Assembly (NCBI GenBank): GCA_049889095.1 | Contig: JBLJFK010000001.1 | DNA: 64,000 nt | Source: Ewingella sp049889095 | GTDB taxonomy: Bacteria; Pseudomonadota; Gammaproteobacteria; Enterobacterales; Enterobacteriaceae | Direction: 5' to 3' (one strand) | Shown here: in pieces, positions 24,565 to 33,803 of the stretch | How the letters are laid out: every line of letters starts with the position of its first letter | Position numbering within the stretch: the first letter of the stretch is position 1 | Program-made: the position numbers and the translations under genes | The notes under the pieces: generated by a model | Told to the model about the DNA's origin: nothing | The model's input: the letters and a program-made list of their open reading frames with translations, nothing else | The model's database searches: none

Positions 24565-25221
24565 ATGAAAGTCAGAATAATGGCCGTTTTATTGTTGGTT
24601 TGCCTGTTAGCGCCTGCTTCGGCTACCAGTCTAAAACTCTCTCCTGAACTGGATTTACTGGTCATTGATGGTAAAAAGATGTCAGGTGCCATCCTTAAAG
24701 GGGCTGACAGTCTGGAAATTGATGGCGGACAACACCAGATTTTATTTCAGGTGAGTAAAACGCTGCGCCAGTCCGTCATGGCCCCCTTGACCTACCACTC
24801 TCCGGCGATGATCGTGACTTTCAGCGCTAAAGGCTTGCATTCCATTTCCTTCGTGTTGCCTGCCCTGAATGATGAAATAGACGCTGCATTCTTCAGTAGA
24901 AAACTTAACTACCGAATAGTGGATGAAAATGGCCAGGACATTGCTAGCCGCCGTGATGTGCTGAGATCGGCCACTTATAGCAATTCAGCCGATTTAGTGA
25001 GCATGATGATCCGTTACAACCAGTCTGGCCTGAAAGCCTCAGTGCCCGATTTCGCAACAATGGCGCAAAAAGGCGATTCAACCGTTGAGCCCACTTCGCT
25101 ATCAGTGTTGATCCCAGCCAGCCAGGCAGATAAACAGCTTTTGCCGCCTTTCTGGGCCCAACTTACCGCGTCACCAAATTTTAGTCGCTTTTTCTCTTGG
25201 TTCGCCCTGCCCCGCGCCTGA
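24565..25221 (+). CDS. csgI: DUF2057 family periplasmic protein CsgI (YccT)
   Basis: The ATG at 24565 has an AAAGGAGGG ribosome site and starts a signal peptide (cleavage near PASA-TSLKL), giving 218 residues. DUF2057 features: LDLLVIDGKK, GADSLEIDGGQHQILFQV, and ATMAQKGDS near the C-terminus. E. coli YccT/CsgI lowers curli fibre formation by interacting with the curli subunit. No curli operon is in the window, so a different client is possible here. Confidence 0.9.
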   Translation: MKVRIMAVLLLVCLLAPASATSLKLSPELDLLVIDGKKMSGAILKGADSLEIDGGQHQILFQVSKTLRQSVMAPLTYHSPAMIVTFSAKGLHSISFVLPALNDEIDAAFFSRKLNYRIVDENGQDIASRRDVLRSATYSNSADLVSMMIRYNQSGLKASVPDFATMAQKGDSTVEPTSLSVLIPASQADKQLLPPFWAQLTASPNFSRFFSWFALPRA

Positions 25222-25366
25222 TATCAAACAGATTTCCCCATCGGCTTCACGAATTTGATTTTCATTTCCACAATTTTCACGCCAACGCTATGCAGTAAAA
25301 CGCAGTTTCAGTACTCTCAATACAACAATACACTGCCTTTCTGACTCTGCGTTCAAGGGATAATTG

Positions 25367-25828
25367 ATGGAATTTACTACCCGCACTATTGCCAGGAAAA
25401 AACATATCGCGCTGGTCGCGCACGATCACTGCAAAAATATGCTGATGAAATGGGTTGATATCAATATCGCCGAGCTGGCGTTGCACACTCTTTATGCCAC
25501 CGGTACGACGGGCAATCTGGTGCAGCGCAACACCGGTATTGAAGTCAAAAGTATGTTGAGCGGCCCAATGGGGGGTGATCAGCAGGTGGGAGCAATGATT
25601 GCGGAAGGGAAAATCGATATGCTGATTTTCTTATGGGATCCGCTAAATGCTGTGCCACATGACCCCGATGTGAAGGCCCTGCTGCGTCTGGCGACCGTGT
25701 GGAATATTCCCGTGGCGACCAATCTGGCAACGGCAGATTTTCTGATTGCATCGCCGTTGTTTAGGTCAGAAGTGGAGATTTCTATTCCTGACTACCCACG
25801 CTATTTACAGTCACGTCTGAAAGATTAA
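25367..25828 (+). CDS. mgsA: methylglyoxal synthase
   Basis: The ATG at 25367 (AAGGGATAATTG upstream) gives 153 residues, the family length. Active-site segments are intact: VAHDHCK (His in the phosphate-binding loop), GPMGGDQQVGA with the catalytic aspartate, and WDPLNAVPHDPDVKALLR. The enzyme turns dihydroxyacetone phosphate into methylglyoxal and phosphate, a bypass used when phosphate is short. GloC at the right end of the window acts later in methylglyoxal detoxification. Confidence 0.96.
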   Translation: MEFTTRTIARKKHIALVAHDHCKNMLMKWVDINIAELALHTLYATGTTGNLVQRNTGIEVKSMLSGPMGGDQQVGAMIAEGKIDMLIFLWDPLNAVPHDPDVKALLRLATVWNIPVATNLATADFLIASPLFRSEVEISIPDYPRYLQSRLKD

Positions 25829-25889
25829 CTCACTCATGTGCCCGTCACATGCACACCATGATGCATTTGACGGACATCTTCACGGTGGG

Positions 25890-27944
25890 TCAGGGTTTAC
25901 GCTGAACCGGTACACCCAGATCTTCCAGCTGTTCGACAAACACTGACGGCTGAGACTTATTCTGCATTAACCAGACATTATGCTTCGCGCGGGTCATCGC
26001 CACATAAAGCAGTCGCCGTTCCTCGGCATCATCGAAATCTTCAGGCTCTGGTAACAATACCCGTTCTAAAATCGACTCACGCGCAGCCGCAGGGAAACCA
26101 TCATTGCCGTCATCCAGACCAACGATAATCACATATTCAGCCTGCTGACCTTTGCTGGCATGAATGGTCATAAATTCGATATTCAACCGCGGCCAGCGGG
26201 TGGTGGCTTTCTGCAATACCTCAGGACGCCGATGATGGTAGCGGGCCAGGATCAGGATCCGTTCATCGGATTTGGCAAAACCACTGAGTTTGTCCAAGAG
26301 CGCATCCAACTGGTCTTCCGGCAGGATCACTACGGCTTTCTTATTCCCTTTCATCAAACTGTTGAGCGGTTTCTTCAGTTGGTAGGGATTTTGTTGCACG
26401 AATTTGTTAGCGATTTCACCAATGCGATCGTTAAAGCGATAGGTGGTATCCAGTGCGCACTCGGCACCTTCACCAAAGTTAGCCGCAAAAGCCGTGGTCA
26501 GTGACATCTCCGCGCCGCTGAAACGATAAATAGCCTGCCAGTCATCCCCCACAGAGAACAGATTGGTATGGCTGTTTTGCTGACGCAGGGCGGATAACAG
26601 GCGCGCGCGTTGAGGTGAGATGTCTTGAAATTCATCCACCAGAATATGTTTCCAGGGGCTGATAAAACGTCCTTTCTCCAGAATATTTACCGCCTGATGG
26701 ATAAGGCCAGAAAAATCGACGGCGTCTTCATCCTTCAGTGCAGCCTTCCAGGCTTTTAGCAGCGGGGCCATCAGGCGGATACGTTTCTGGAAAAGATCGC
26801 GGACTTCCTCAGCCGCTTGTTCGACCATCTCAGCCTGGCTGCCACCGTGCATACGCATCAGGCCGAGCCAGCGTTCAAGCCGACTGCCCAGACGTTCGCT
26901 CAGCGCTTTGTTTTTCCAATAATCACCTTCGGGAACAACCCATTCCAGCTCATCGGTCATCCATTGCCGCCAACCGCTGGCTTGTACCTTTTTCTCGGCA
27001 CACTGCTGTTGCCAGGTTTTGATCAACAAACTGCGGCGAGATTTACTGTCTGTTTCCAGCTTACTGATTTTGGGGGTTTTCTTACTGCCTTCCTGAATGA
27101 TGTGCAGCGCCAGCGCGTGGAAAGTTTTAGCCTTGATGCTGCTGGTACCCAGACGTTCTTTGATTCGGCCGTTCATTTCATCCGCCGCCTGCCGACCAAA
27201 AGCCAGCAGCAGGATCTGTTCCGGGTGGGCCTCCTGGCGATGCAGTAGCCATCCAGCACGTGCCACCAATACGGAGGTTTTACCACTGCCCGCACCCGCT
27301 AAAACCAATACGGTATCTTCACCATTCACCACCGCGCGGCACTGACTATTGTTGAGCGGTGAGGTTTCAATGCTGTCAAAAAAATCGCGGTTTTTTTCGA
27401 TAACCCGTTCAGTCCAGACAAGATTACGCTTATCAACGCTTTGCGCGCCCTGGCGAAGCCATTTTAGGCAGAGTTCGTAATCGTCACGACAGTTGTTAAA
27501 TTCACCAAGGCGCTCGACGGGAACCGGCACTGCAGAAAATGCCGCCGAAATGCCTTGCTGAACGTCAGCCAGTTCACTTTTTTTGAACCATTTATCCTGC
27601 TGTTCAATACACGCTATATTTTCAGCTTGCTCATGCAGAACAGTGGCACTGACCTCGCTCATCTCCTCACTCCAACCCTGCCACACTTTCAGAAGATGAT
27701 GATAAAACTGCTGAGTTTCCTGCCACTCGGTACCGTGGAGCCTGACGACTTTCTCTTCCGGCAGTTCAAACTCCAACTCTCCCCATACAATACCCCGCTT
27801 GCAGCGAATATAGATAAGTTGATTGAAAGGGATAAGGTAATGATGTTTATCGCCACTGACTTCCACGCCTGCATTGAGTAATCTCACCCGGTTGTAAGGG
27901 TGCTGTGCCAGATGTTTCCCGAATGAAGTCGATTTCAGTTCCAT
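25890..27944 (-). CDS. helD: DNA helicase IV
   Basis: A 684-residue UvrD/Rep superfamily 1 helicase, the same length as E. coli HelD. Walker A AGAGSGKT (216-223), LVDEFQDISPQR (motif II), GDDWQAIYRFSGA (motif III), MTIHASKGQQAEYV (motif V) and LLYVAMTRAKHNVWL (motif VI) are in order. It is a 3'-5' helicase involved in recombinational repair. The N-terminal 190 residues carry the HelD-specific extension. Confidence 0.96.
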   Translation of the reverse strand: MELKSTSFGKHLAQHPYNRVRLLNAGVEVSGDKHHYLIPFNQLIYIRCKRGIVWGELEFELPEEKVVRLHGTEWQETQQFYHHLLKVWQGWSEEMSEVSATVLHEQAENIACIEQQDKWFKKSELADVQQGISAAFSAVPVPVERLGEFNNCRDDYELCLKWLRQGAQSVDKRNLVWTERVIEKNRDFFDSIETSPLNNSQCRAVVNGEDTVLVLAGAGSGKTSVLVARAGWLLHRQEAHPEQILLLAFGRQAADEMNGRIKERLGTSSIKAKTFHALALHIIQEGSKKTPKISKLETDSKSRRSLLIKTWQQQCAEKKVQASGWRQWMTDELEWVVPEGDYWKNKALSERLGSRLERWLGLMRMHGGSQAEMVEQAAEEVRDLFQKRIRLMAPLLKAWKAALKDEDAVDFSGLIHQAVNILEKGRFISPWKHILVDEFQDISPQRARLLSALRQQNSHTNLFSVGDDWQAIYRFSGAEMSLTTAFAANFGEGAECALDTTYRFNDRIGEIANKFVQQNPYQLKKPLNSLMKGNKKAVVILPEDQLDALLDKLSGFAKSDERILILARYHHRRPEVLQKATTRWPRLNIEFMTIHASKGQQAEYVIIVGLDDGNDGFPAAARESILERVLLPEPEDFDDAEERRLLYVAMTRAKHNVWLMQNKSQPSVFVEQLEDLGVPVQRKP

Positions 27945-27985
27945 ATCATCACGCCATTGTTCTCGTTATAAAAGCCGCTAATTGA

Positions 27986-28043
27986 TATCCCCTTCATCCT
28001 TCGAGCTGCAGGTGCGTTGGCGACTCGAAGGATTAAGGGGATA
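27986..28043. repeat. 58-bp miniature element derived from ERIC ends
   Basis: Ends TATCCCCTTCATCCTTCGAG (27986-28005) and, on the opposite strand, TATCCCCTTAATCCTTCGAG (28043-28024): 20-bp inverted repeats with 19 matches. The inner CTGCAGGTGCGTTGGCGA is shared with the end of the full ERIC element at 14703-14829 (CTGCAGATGCGTTGGCGG). It therefore looks like an ERIC that has lost its centre. Confidence 0.8.
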
Positions 28044-28097
28044 GCTGATTATTAATTAAGGATTTGCTGGCAGTTTACCTGCAACAAGCACTGGCAC

Positions 28098-28158
28098 TCT
28101 ACCCCCAATATCAGGGTAGAATAAAAAGAGTAGAATCTCCGTTAACGCCATGGCGTTA
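28098..28158. promoter_or_regulatory. two hairpin-forming palindromes upstream of yccF
   Basis: CTACCC...GGGTAG (28098-28119) and the perfect 16-bp palindrome TAACGCCATGGCGTTA (28143-28158) lie in the 148 bp between the miniature repeat and yccF. The second could be a regulator-binding site or an mRNA leader hairpin. Function not known. Confidence 0.4.
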
Positions 28159-28191
28159 CCAACCTGTTTCTGATTTGAGTCGAGTGATCAT

Positions 28192-28653
28192 ATGCGTGCT
28201 ATTTTAAATATTCTGAATTTCATATTAGGTGGCGTGTTTACCACCCTCGCCTGGCTGCTGGCCACTCTCATCAGCATTGTGCTGATTTTCACTCTGCCAT
28301 TAACACGTTCTTGCTGGGAAATCACCCGTTTGTCACTGGTGCCTTTCGGCAATGAGGCTATACACGTTAATGAATTGTACCCGGAAAAACGCAATGCCGT
28401 ATTGTCCGGCGGCGGAACGTTGCTGAATGTTTTTTGGTTTATTTTTTTCGGCTGGTGGTTGTGTCTGTCTCATATTCTTGCCGGCATTGCGCAGTGCTTG
28501 ACTATTATTGGCATTCCGGTGGGCATTGCTAATTTCAAAATAGCCGTGATTGCTCTGTGGCCGGTCGGCCAGCGGGTGGTCTCCGTCGAACTGGCGAAGC
28601 AGGTCCGTGAAGCCAATGCCCGTAGCCACCTTGCCAATGGCCGGATTCGATAA
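28192..28653 (+). CDS. yccF: YccF domain inner-membrane protein
   Basis: A 153-residue membrane protein with two YccF (DUF307) repeats, RAILNILNFILGGVFTTLAWLLA and LNVFWFIFFGWWLCLSHILAGI, each followed by the family's TIIGIPVGIANFK or related turn. Function is unknown in the family. It precedes yccS, as in E. coli, and is likely co-transcribed. Confidence 0.93.
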   Translation: MRAILNILNFILGGVFTTLAWLLATLISIVLIFTLPLTRSCWEITRLSLVPFGNEAIHVNELYPEKRNAVLSGGGTLLNVFWFIFFGWWLCLSHILAGIAQCLTIIGIPVGIANFKIAVIALWPVGQRVVSVELAKQVREANARSHLANGRIR

Positions 28654-28709
28654 GTATCGACCGACTTTTTTAGCTGTCACATCAGCCTTTTTGTTACATG
28701 GAGTTCGCC

Positions 28710-30851
28710 GTGCTCTCTTTTGCTCCGGGTTTAAGGCGTTACGCCTACAACAGCAATGTCCTTTATAACATCCGCATTTTTATCGCACTGACCGGGGCGG
28801 CACTGGTTCCATGGTGGTTTCACCTTCCTACATTGACTATTCCATTAACGCTGGGCGTGGTGGCTGCGGCGCTGACGGACCTGGATGACAGGCTGACTGG
28901 CCGGCTGCGAAATCTGTTGATCACGCTAGTCTGTTTTTTCATTGCGTCAGCATCCATCGAGCTACTATTCCCTTACCCATGGTTCTTTGCCTTAGGACTG
29001 ATGGTCTCTACCTGCGTTTTTATTTTGCTCGGTGCATTAGGGCAGCGCTATGCCACCATCGCCTTCGGTGCACTGCTGATAGCTATCTACACCATGCTGG
29101 GTACCAGCATGTTCCACATCTGGTATCAGCAGCCGTTATTACTATTATGCGGCGCTATTTGGTACAATCTGCTGACCTTAGCCGGGCATATCCTTTATCC
29201 TATTCGCCCACTGCAAGACCTGATTTCACGCTGCTATCTGCAACTAGGGGCTTTCCTGGAAGCTAAGGCTGCACTATTCGATCCCGATCAGGAAGGTGAT
29301 AACAATAAACAACTGGTGGAACTGGCGATGGCAAATAGTCAGTTAGTCGCCACGCTGAATCAGACCAAAAACACGCTGCAAACTCGCCTGAAAGGCGATC
29401 GGGGGCAGAAAGGGACGCGTAGAACCCTGCATTACTATTTTGTGGTACAAGACATTCACGAACGGGCGAGTTCCTCGCACGTGCAATATAAGAAGCTGAG
29501 CGAACAATTTCACCACAGCGACATTCTATTCCGCTTCCAGCGTCTGATGAGTATGCAGGCACGCGCCTGTACTCAACTTTCACAGTCTATTCTCTATCGA
29601 CAGAAATACTCCCACAATACCCAGTTCGAGCGTGCTTTCTTACGCCTTGATGAAGCCCTGCTGCGTATTGATACCCAGGCTCAGCACCGGAAAATGCTGC
29701 AAGCCCTGCGCCATTTACTGCGGAATCTGCGTGCCATCGACGCTCAGTTGGCCAATATTGAATCCGAACAGACACTGCCTGAGAACCAAGACGGAAAGAG
29801 TCCGTTTGCGGAAAACAGACTGACGGGTATCGACGATATCTGGCTGCGTATTTCCCGCCATTTGACACCAAAATCCGCGCTGTTTCGCCATGCTATTCGC
29901 ATGTCCCTCGTACTCGTAGTGGGTTATGCATTCATCCAGATTAGCGGCGTGGATCACGGTTACTGGATTTTGCTCACCAGCCTGTTTGTTTGCCAGCCTA
30001 ACTATAACGCGACCCGGCGTCGGTTGGCACTGAGGATAATTGGCACGCTGGCAGGAATTGCACTCGGAATTCCCATTTTATATTTCGTTCCTTCTATTGA
30101 AGGCCAGATGGTGCTGATTGTGATCAGTGGCGTGCTGTTCTTTGCATTCCGCAATGTGCAATATGCACATGCAACCATGTTCATTACTACGCTGGTACTC
30201 CTGTGCTTTAACTTGCTGGGTGAAGGGTTCGAGGTCGCTATCCCACGGATTATTGATACGCTTATCGGCTGTGCCATCGCATGGACTGCCGTTAGCTTTA
30301 TCTGGCCTGACTGGAAGTTCAGACAATTGCCGGTAGTCGTTGATAAGACATTCACAGCTAATTGTCGTTACCTGGATGCCATCCTTGTTCAGTACCATAA
30401 AGGCAAAGACAACGGACTCGATTACCGACTTGCGAGACGCGATGCACACAACTGCGATGCAGAGTTGGCATCAGTTGTCTCGAATATGACTTCCGAAAAA
30501 AATATTGATCCCGCAGCTATTGAGGCGGCATTCCGCCTGCTGTGTTTGAATCACACCATGTTGAGCTATATTTCGGCACTTGGAGCACACAGAGAGAAGT
30601 TGCATGACGCAGAAACTTTGCGCCTGCTTGATGAAGCAGCCTGCTGTGTTGATGGGGCCTTGCATCCCCCCCCCTCTGAGGCAGGGGTTATTCAACAAGC
30701 ACTGGAACAGTTGATGGCACGCATTCAACTACGTACCACCGAGTCAGACAGTAAAGAACAACTGGTTTTACAGCAAATCGGTCTGTTGGTTGCTCATCTT
30801 CCTGAACTCACTGAGCTTAACAGTAAAATTTGGCCGGTAGGCGGCGCATAA
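28710..30851 (+). CDS. yccS: FUSC family inner-membrane protein YccS
   Basis: GTG at 28710 is favoured: it has GGAG six bases upstream and aligns with the E. coli start (VLSFAPGLRRYAYNS against MLSPLLKRYTWNS), giving 713 residues. The ATG at 28698 overlaps that ribosome site. Two blocks of membrane helices (about 20-155 and 395-520) surround cytoplasmic regions; ATIAFGALLIAIYTMLGTS and GYWILLTSLFVCQPNYNATR are hallmarks. The family includes the aromatic acid exporter AaeB, but the YccS substrate is unknown. A run of nine C (30666-30674) lies near the 3' end with the frame intact. Confidence 0.93.
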   Translation: MLSFAPGLRRYAYNSNVLYNIRIFIALTGAALVPWWFHLPTLTIPLTLGVVAAALTDLDDRLTGRLRNLLITLVCFFIASASIELLFPYPWFFALGLMVSTCVFILLGALGQRYATIAFGALLIAIYTMLGTSMFHIWYQQPLLLLCGAIWYNLLTLAGHILYPIRPLQDLISRCYLQLGAFLEAKAALFDPDQEGDNNKQLVELAMANSQLVATLNQTKNTLQTRLKGDRGQKGTRRTLHYYFVVQDIHERASSSHVQYKKLSEQFHHSDILFRFQRLMSMQARACTQLSQSILYRQKYSHNTQFERAFLRLDEALLRIDTQAQHRKMLQALRHLLRNLRAIDAQLANIESEQTLPENQDGKSPFAENRLTGIDDIWLRISRHLTPKSALFRHAIRMSLVLVVGYAFIQISGVDHGYWILLTSLFVCQPNYNATRRRLALRIIGTLAGIALGIPILYFVPSIEGQMVLIVISGVLFFAFRNVQYAHATMFITTLVLLCFNLLGEGFEVAIPRIIDTLIGCAIAWTAVSFIWPDWKFRQLPVVVDKTFTANCRYLDAILVQYHKGKDNGLDYRLARRDAHNCDAELASVVSNMTSEKNIDPAAIEAAFRLLCLNHTMLSYISALGAHREKLHDAETLRLLDEAACCVDGALHPPPSEAGVIQQALEQLMARIQLRTTESDSKEQLVLQQIGLLVAHLPELTELNSKIWPVGGA

Positions 30852-30893
30852 TATTGCTCAGTCAGCGAAAACAGTTGCCTTGCGAAGGAAGGT

Positions 30894-31520
30894 TTAGTGC
30901 GCAGGTCCGGATACTAAGGCCTGATGTGAGATAAACCACTGAGTCAGGAAGAGTCGCGTATCATGAGGCAATACCGCCTCATGATATCCCAAGATTGCGC
31001 CTTCTAGCGCAATCAAAACCTTCAACCCCATATTTTGTTTTATTGAGCGCAGCTTTAAATAGGTTGAACAAGCACCCTGCGCCCTTAACTCTGCCGACGT
31101 TGATATTCCCACCTGCCAAAGAAGACGTTCGAGACTCAGAGTAATATTGGGTAAGTCTTTCAATCTCATGCCGCCATTTTTTCGTGTTTCAATGTCATTG
31201 AGCATACCTTCGAGCGAACGTTTCGCCAGATGCAAAAGACGGTCCGGGTCGTCCCAAAGCATCCTCCCTACCTTGAAATAGCGTAATGAAATAGGGATAC
31301 CTCTCTTGCGGTATATCAGAGACTCCATCCCCATTAAACAAAATTGTTTTTCATTTTCGGGAGTGGCTCGCAGGTATAACTCGCCTTCAGAGACAAGTGC
31401 AAACATGATGCCATTGGCAGACAGACTATAGCCGCCAAACTGAGATCTAGATCTTATATTGCCGAAAGAGGCGAACAGGTGTTTAGATTGAGAAATCCTT
31501 TTTTTTGATTGATTAATCAT
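30894..31520 (-). CDS. sxy: competence regulator Sxy (TfoX)
   Basis: A 208-residue protein with the TfoX N-terminal domain (FASFGNIRSRSQFGGYSLSANGIMFALVSEGELYLR) and the C-terminal domain (RLKDLPNITLSLERLLWQVGISTSAELRAQGA). With CRP it activates CRP-S promoters of DNA-uptake genes. It is convergent with yccS and divergent from sulA, as in E. coli. Confidence 0.93.
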   Translation of the reverse strand: MINQSKKRISQSKHLFASFGNIRSRSQFGGYSLSANGIMFALVSEGELYLRATPENEKQFCLMGMESLIYRKRGIPISLRYFKVGRMLWDDPDRLLHLAKRSLEGMLNDIETRKNGGMRLKDLPNITLSLERLLWQVGISTSAELRAQGACSTYLKLRSIKQNMGLKVLIALEGAILGYHEAVLPHDTRLFLTQWFISHQALVSGPAH

Positions 31521-31696
31521 TGCGATATCCTTTCATTTGAGTGCGAGACATGCCCTTTCTAGTTACCCGGGCAACTAAATGCAAAATACTCAAAGTCCAT
31601 CTAAGCACCAAATACAAAATGCATTTACATGGATTTTCCTCAAAATATGCGAGATTTCTTGGAAAAAATTGGGTTGATCTTTACATAACCAACGAG

Positions 31697-31716
31697 TACT
31701 GTATATTCATACAGTA
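31697..31716. promoter_or_regulatory. LexA box (SOS operator) of sulA
   Basis: TACTGTATATTCATACAGTA fits the LexA consensus TACTGTATATANATACAGTA, with CTG and CAG cores in the right spacing. It sits 20 bases before the sulA start and would hold the gene off until DNA damage. Confidence 0.95.
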
Positions 31717-31736
31717 ATCCACTGGCAGGGCATACT

Positions 31737-32243
31737 ATGCGAACTCAATACCAGGCAAATCATCGTTTAAGTCATCCGGCGCTTTCCCCAAAATCAACAA
31801 GCGTCACTCCACCGACATCAACAAATAATGGTCTGATCACTGAGTTCGTGTACAGCGAGGGTCAGCCAGCGTTATCACAACTGCTTTTACCTGTATTGCA
31901 GCACTTGGGAATGCAATCACGGTGGTTGTTATGGCTTACGCCCCAACAGAAACTCAGTCGTCGTTGGATATCCCAATCAGGTCTTCCCGTTGGGAAGATT
32001 GTTCAGGTTAGCCAAATTCATGCTATGTCGACCGTCGATGCAATGGAAAAAGCTTTGCAAACAGGAAACTACAGTGTAGTACTTGGATGGTTGCCAGATT
32101 TAACAAATTCGGAGCGTGAAAGATTGAGGTTAGCGGCAGTTCAGGGAGGGGCCTATGGGTTCATTATGAGACCAACAAAAGAGGCAATCTCAAGTCATGG
32201 ACAGCAACAAATCGCAAAAATTCACTCCTCAGTGTACCATTAG
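31737..32243 (+). CDS. sulA: SOS cell-division inhibitor SulA
   Basis: A 168-residue SulA: FVYSEGQPALSQLLLPVLQHLG, SRWLLWLTPQQKLSRRW (FtsZ-contact region), LGWLP, and the C-terminal Lon-recognition end IHSSVYH (E. coli ends in a similar Y-H motif). It binds FtsZ monomers and stops septation until Lon degrades it. The LexA box lies directly upstream. The GGCAGGG region gives a modest ribosome site. Confidence 0.94.
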   Translation: MRTQYQANHRLSHPALSPKSTSVTPPTSTNNGLITEFVYSEGQPALSQLLLPVLQHLGMQSRWLLWLTPQQKLSRRWISQSGLPVGKIVQVSQIHAMSTVDAMEKALQTGNYSVVLGWLPDLTNSERERLRLAAVQGGAYGFIMRPTKEAISSHGQQQIAKIHSSVYH

Positions 32244-32603
32244 CGCAAATTAAGAACATTCCGATGAAAATAAAATGTTTTGCAGTGATTTGTGCTAAAA
32301 AGCCCATTTTTGTCGGTAAAAACGGGCTTAGAGGAGACAAGTGACCCCAAAGTTTCGTCAATAAACAGTCAAACTTGTTAACAAATGTGTGCGTTTCACC
32401 CTTTTTTTCCATGTCGCTGCCATATCAAGCTTGTAAGTTTCGCGCCACGTTGTAGACTTTACAACGCCAAGGTTGCTGTATAATGCCAACGTGAAGTGGC
32501 AAAGTTCTTAACGGAAGCAATAACTTTGGCTCAAGGATTTTAACCAAGGGCTTAAAATGCTTAAAGCTCAATTGGCCCATTTGGATGATAACGAGGCGCA
32601 AAA
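32244..32603 (+). promoter_or_regulatory. sulA-ompA intergenic region with terminator hairpin, ompA promoter and long leader
   Basis: The hairpin AAGCCCATTTTT/AAAAACGGGCTT (32300-32329) follows sulA. The ompA -10 box TATAAT is at 32479-32484 with TTTACA 15 bases upstream (32458-32463), in sequence closely resembling the E. coli ompA promoter (TTGTAGACTTTACA). The leader is over 100 bases and ends in the conserved TTTGGATGATAACGAGGCGC, the segment bound by the sRNA MicA in E. coli. No gene is present. Confidence 0.75.
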
Positions 32604-33686
32604 ATGAAAAAGACAGCTATCGCATTAGCAGTGGCACTGGTAGGTTTCGCAACCGTAGCGCAAGCCGCACCGAAAGATAACACCTGGTACACCGGTGGTA
32701 AATTGGGTTGGTCCCAATACCATGACACTGGTTTCGCAAATGCTTACGAAGGTATCGGCAACGGCCCTACCCACGACAGCCAATTGGGTGCAGGTGCGTT
32801 CTTGGGTTACCAAGCAAACCAGTACCTGGGCTTTGAAATGGGATATGACTGGCTTGGCCGTATGCCTTACAAAGGCGACACCAACAATGGCGCGTTCAAA
32901 GCACAAGGCGTTCAGCTTGCTGCTAAATTGAGCTACCCACTGACTGACGATCTGGACATCTACACTCGTCTGGGTGGTATGGTTTGGCGTGCAGACTCTA
33001 AAGGTAACTTCGACAATGGTTCAGCTGGACGCATCAGCGACCACGACACCGGTGTTTCTCCACTGGCTGCCGTTGGTTTAGAATATGCTGTAACCAAAAA
33101 CTGGGCTACCCGTTTGGATTACCAGTGGGTTAACAACATCGGTGATGCTGCTACCGTTGGCGCACGTCCTGATAACGCAATGCTGTCTGTAGGTGTTTCT
33201 TACCGTTTCGGTCAAGATGAAGCAGCTGCTCCAGTTGTTGCTCCAGCACCAGCTCCAGCTCCAGTTGTTGAAACCAAAAAGTTCACTCTGAAGTCTGACG
33301 TTCTGTTCACATTCGGCAAATCTAGCCTGAAACCAGAAGGCCAACAGGCTCTGGATCAGCTGTACACCCAACTGAGTTCTATGGATCCTAAAGACGGTTC
33401 TGTTGTAGTTCTGGGTTACACCGATGCAGTAGGTTCTGAACAGTCTAACCAGAAACTGTCCGAGCAACGTGCTCAAACAGTTGTTGATTACTTAGTTTCT
33501 AAAGGCATCCCGTCAGATAAAATCTCTGCACGTGGCATGGGCGAAACTAATTCTGTCACTGGCAACACCTGTGGCTACAAATCTGGCCGTGCTACCAAGG
33601 CTCAGATCGCTTGCCTGGCACCAGATCGTCGTGTAGAAATCGAAGTTAAAGGTATCAAAGACGTTGTAACTCAGCCTCAGGCTTAA
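32604..33686 (+). CDS. ompA: outer membrane protein A
   Basis: A 360-residue protein: signal peptide of 21 residues (ending AQA-APKDNTWY), eight-stranded beta-barrel (to about residue 195), an Ala-Pro linker APVVAPAPAPAPVVE, and a C-terminal OmpA peptidoglycan-binding domain with LSEQRAQTVVDYLVSKGIP and the disulfide pair in NTCGYKSG and IACLAPDRRVEIEV. It ties the outer membrane to the cell wall. Surface loops (for example AYEGIGNGPTHDS) differ from E. coli as expected for phage- and host-exposed parts. Confidence 0.98.
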   Translation: MKKTAIALAVALVGFATVAQAAPKDNTWYTGGKLGWSQYHDTGFANAYEGIGNGPTHDSQLGAGAFLGYQANQYLGFEMGYDWLGRMPYKGDTNNGAFKAQGVQLAAKLSYPLTDDLDIYTRLGGMVWRADSKGNFDNGSAGRISDHDTGVSPLAAVGLEYAVTKNWATRLDYQWVNNIGDAATVGARPDNAMLSVGVSYRFGQDEAAAPVVAPAPAPAPVVETKKFTLKSDVLFTFGKSSLKPEGQQALDQLYTQLSSMDPKDGSVVVLGYTDAVGSEQSNQKLSEQRAQTVVDYLVSKGIPSDKISARGMGETNSVTGNTCGYKSGRATKAQIACLAPDRRVEIEVKGIKDVVTQPQA

Positions 33687-33722
33687 GTCATCACGCTTTA
33701 ATACTGTTTAACCGCAGATATT

Positions 33723-33750
33723 AAAAACCCCGCTAAGGCGGGGTTTTTTT
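33723..33750 (+). terminator. terminator after ompA
   Basis: AAAAACCCCGC-TAAG-GCGGGGTTTTTTT, a perfect GC-rich hairpin with a T-run. Confidence 0.95.
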
Positions 33751-33803
33751 ATGCGTCAAACTTAGTAATAACATTGACGCTCTATTTGTGCCCGAAGCGC
33801 AAC

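Noticed and set aside
25830..25860. CATGTG...CACATG palindrome after mgsA as a terminator
   Set aside because: No T-run follows and the stem is short; no support for a terminator call.
27486..27900. Rightward frames opposite helD (for example 27555-27881)
   Set aside because: They lie fully within helD and show no independent evidence.
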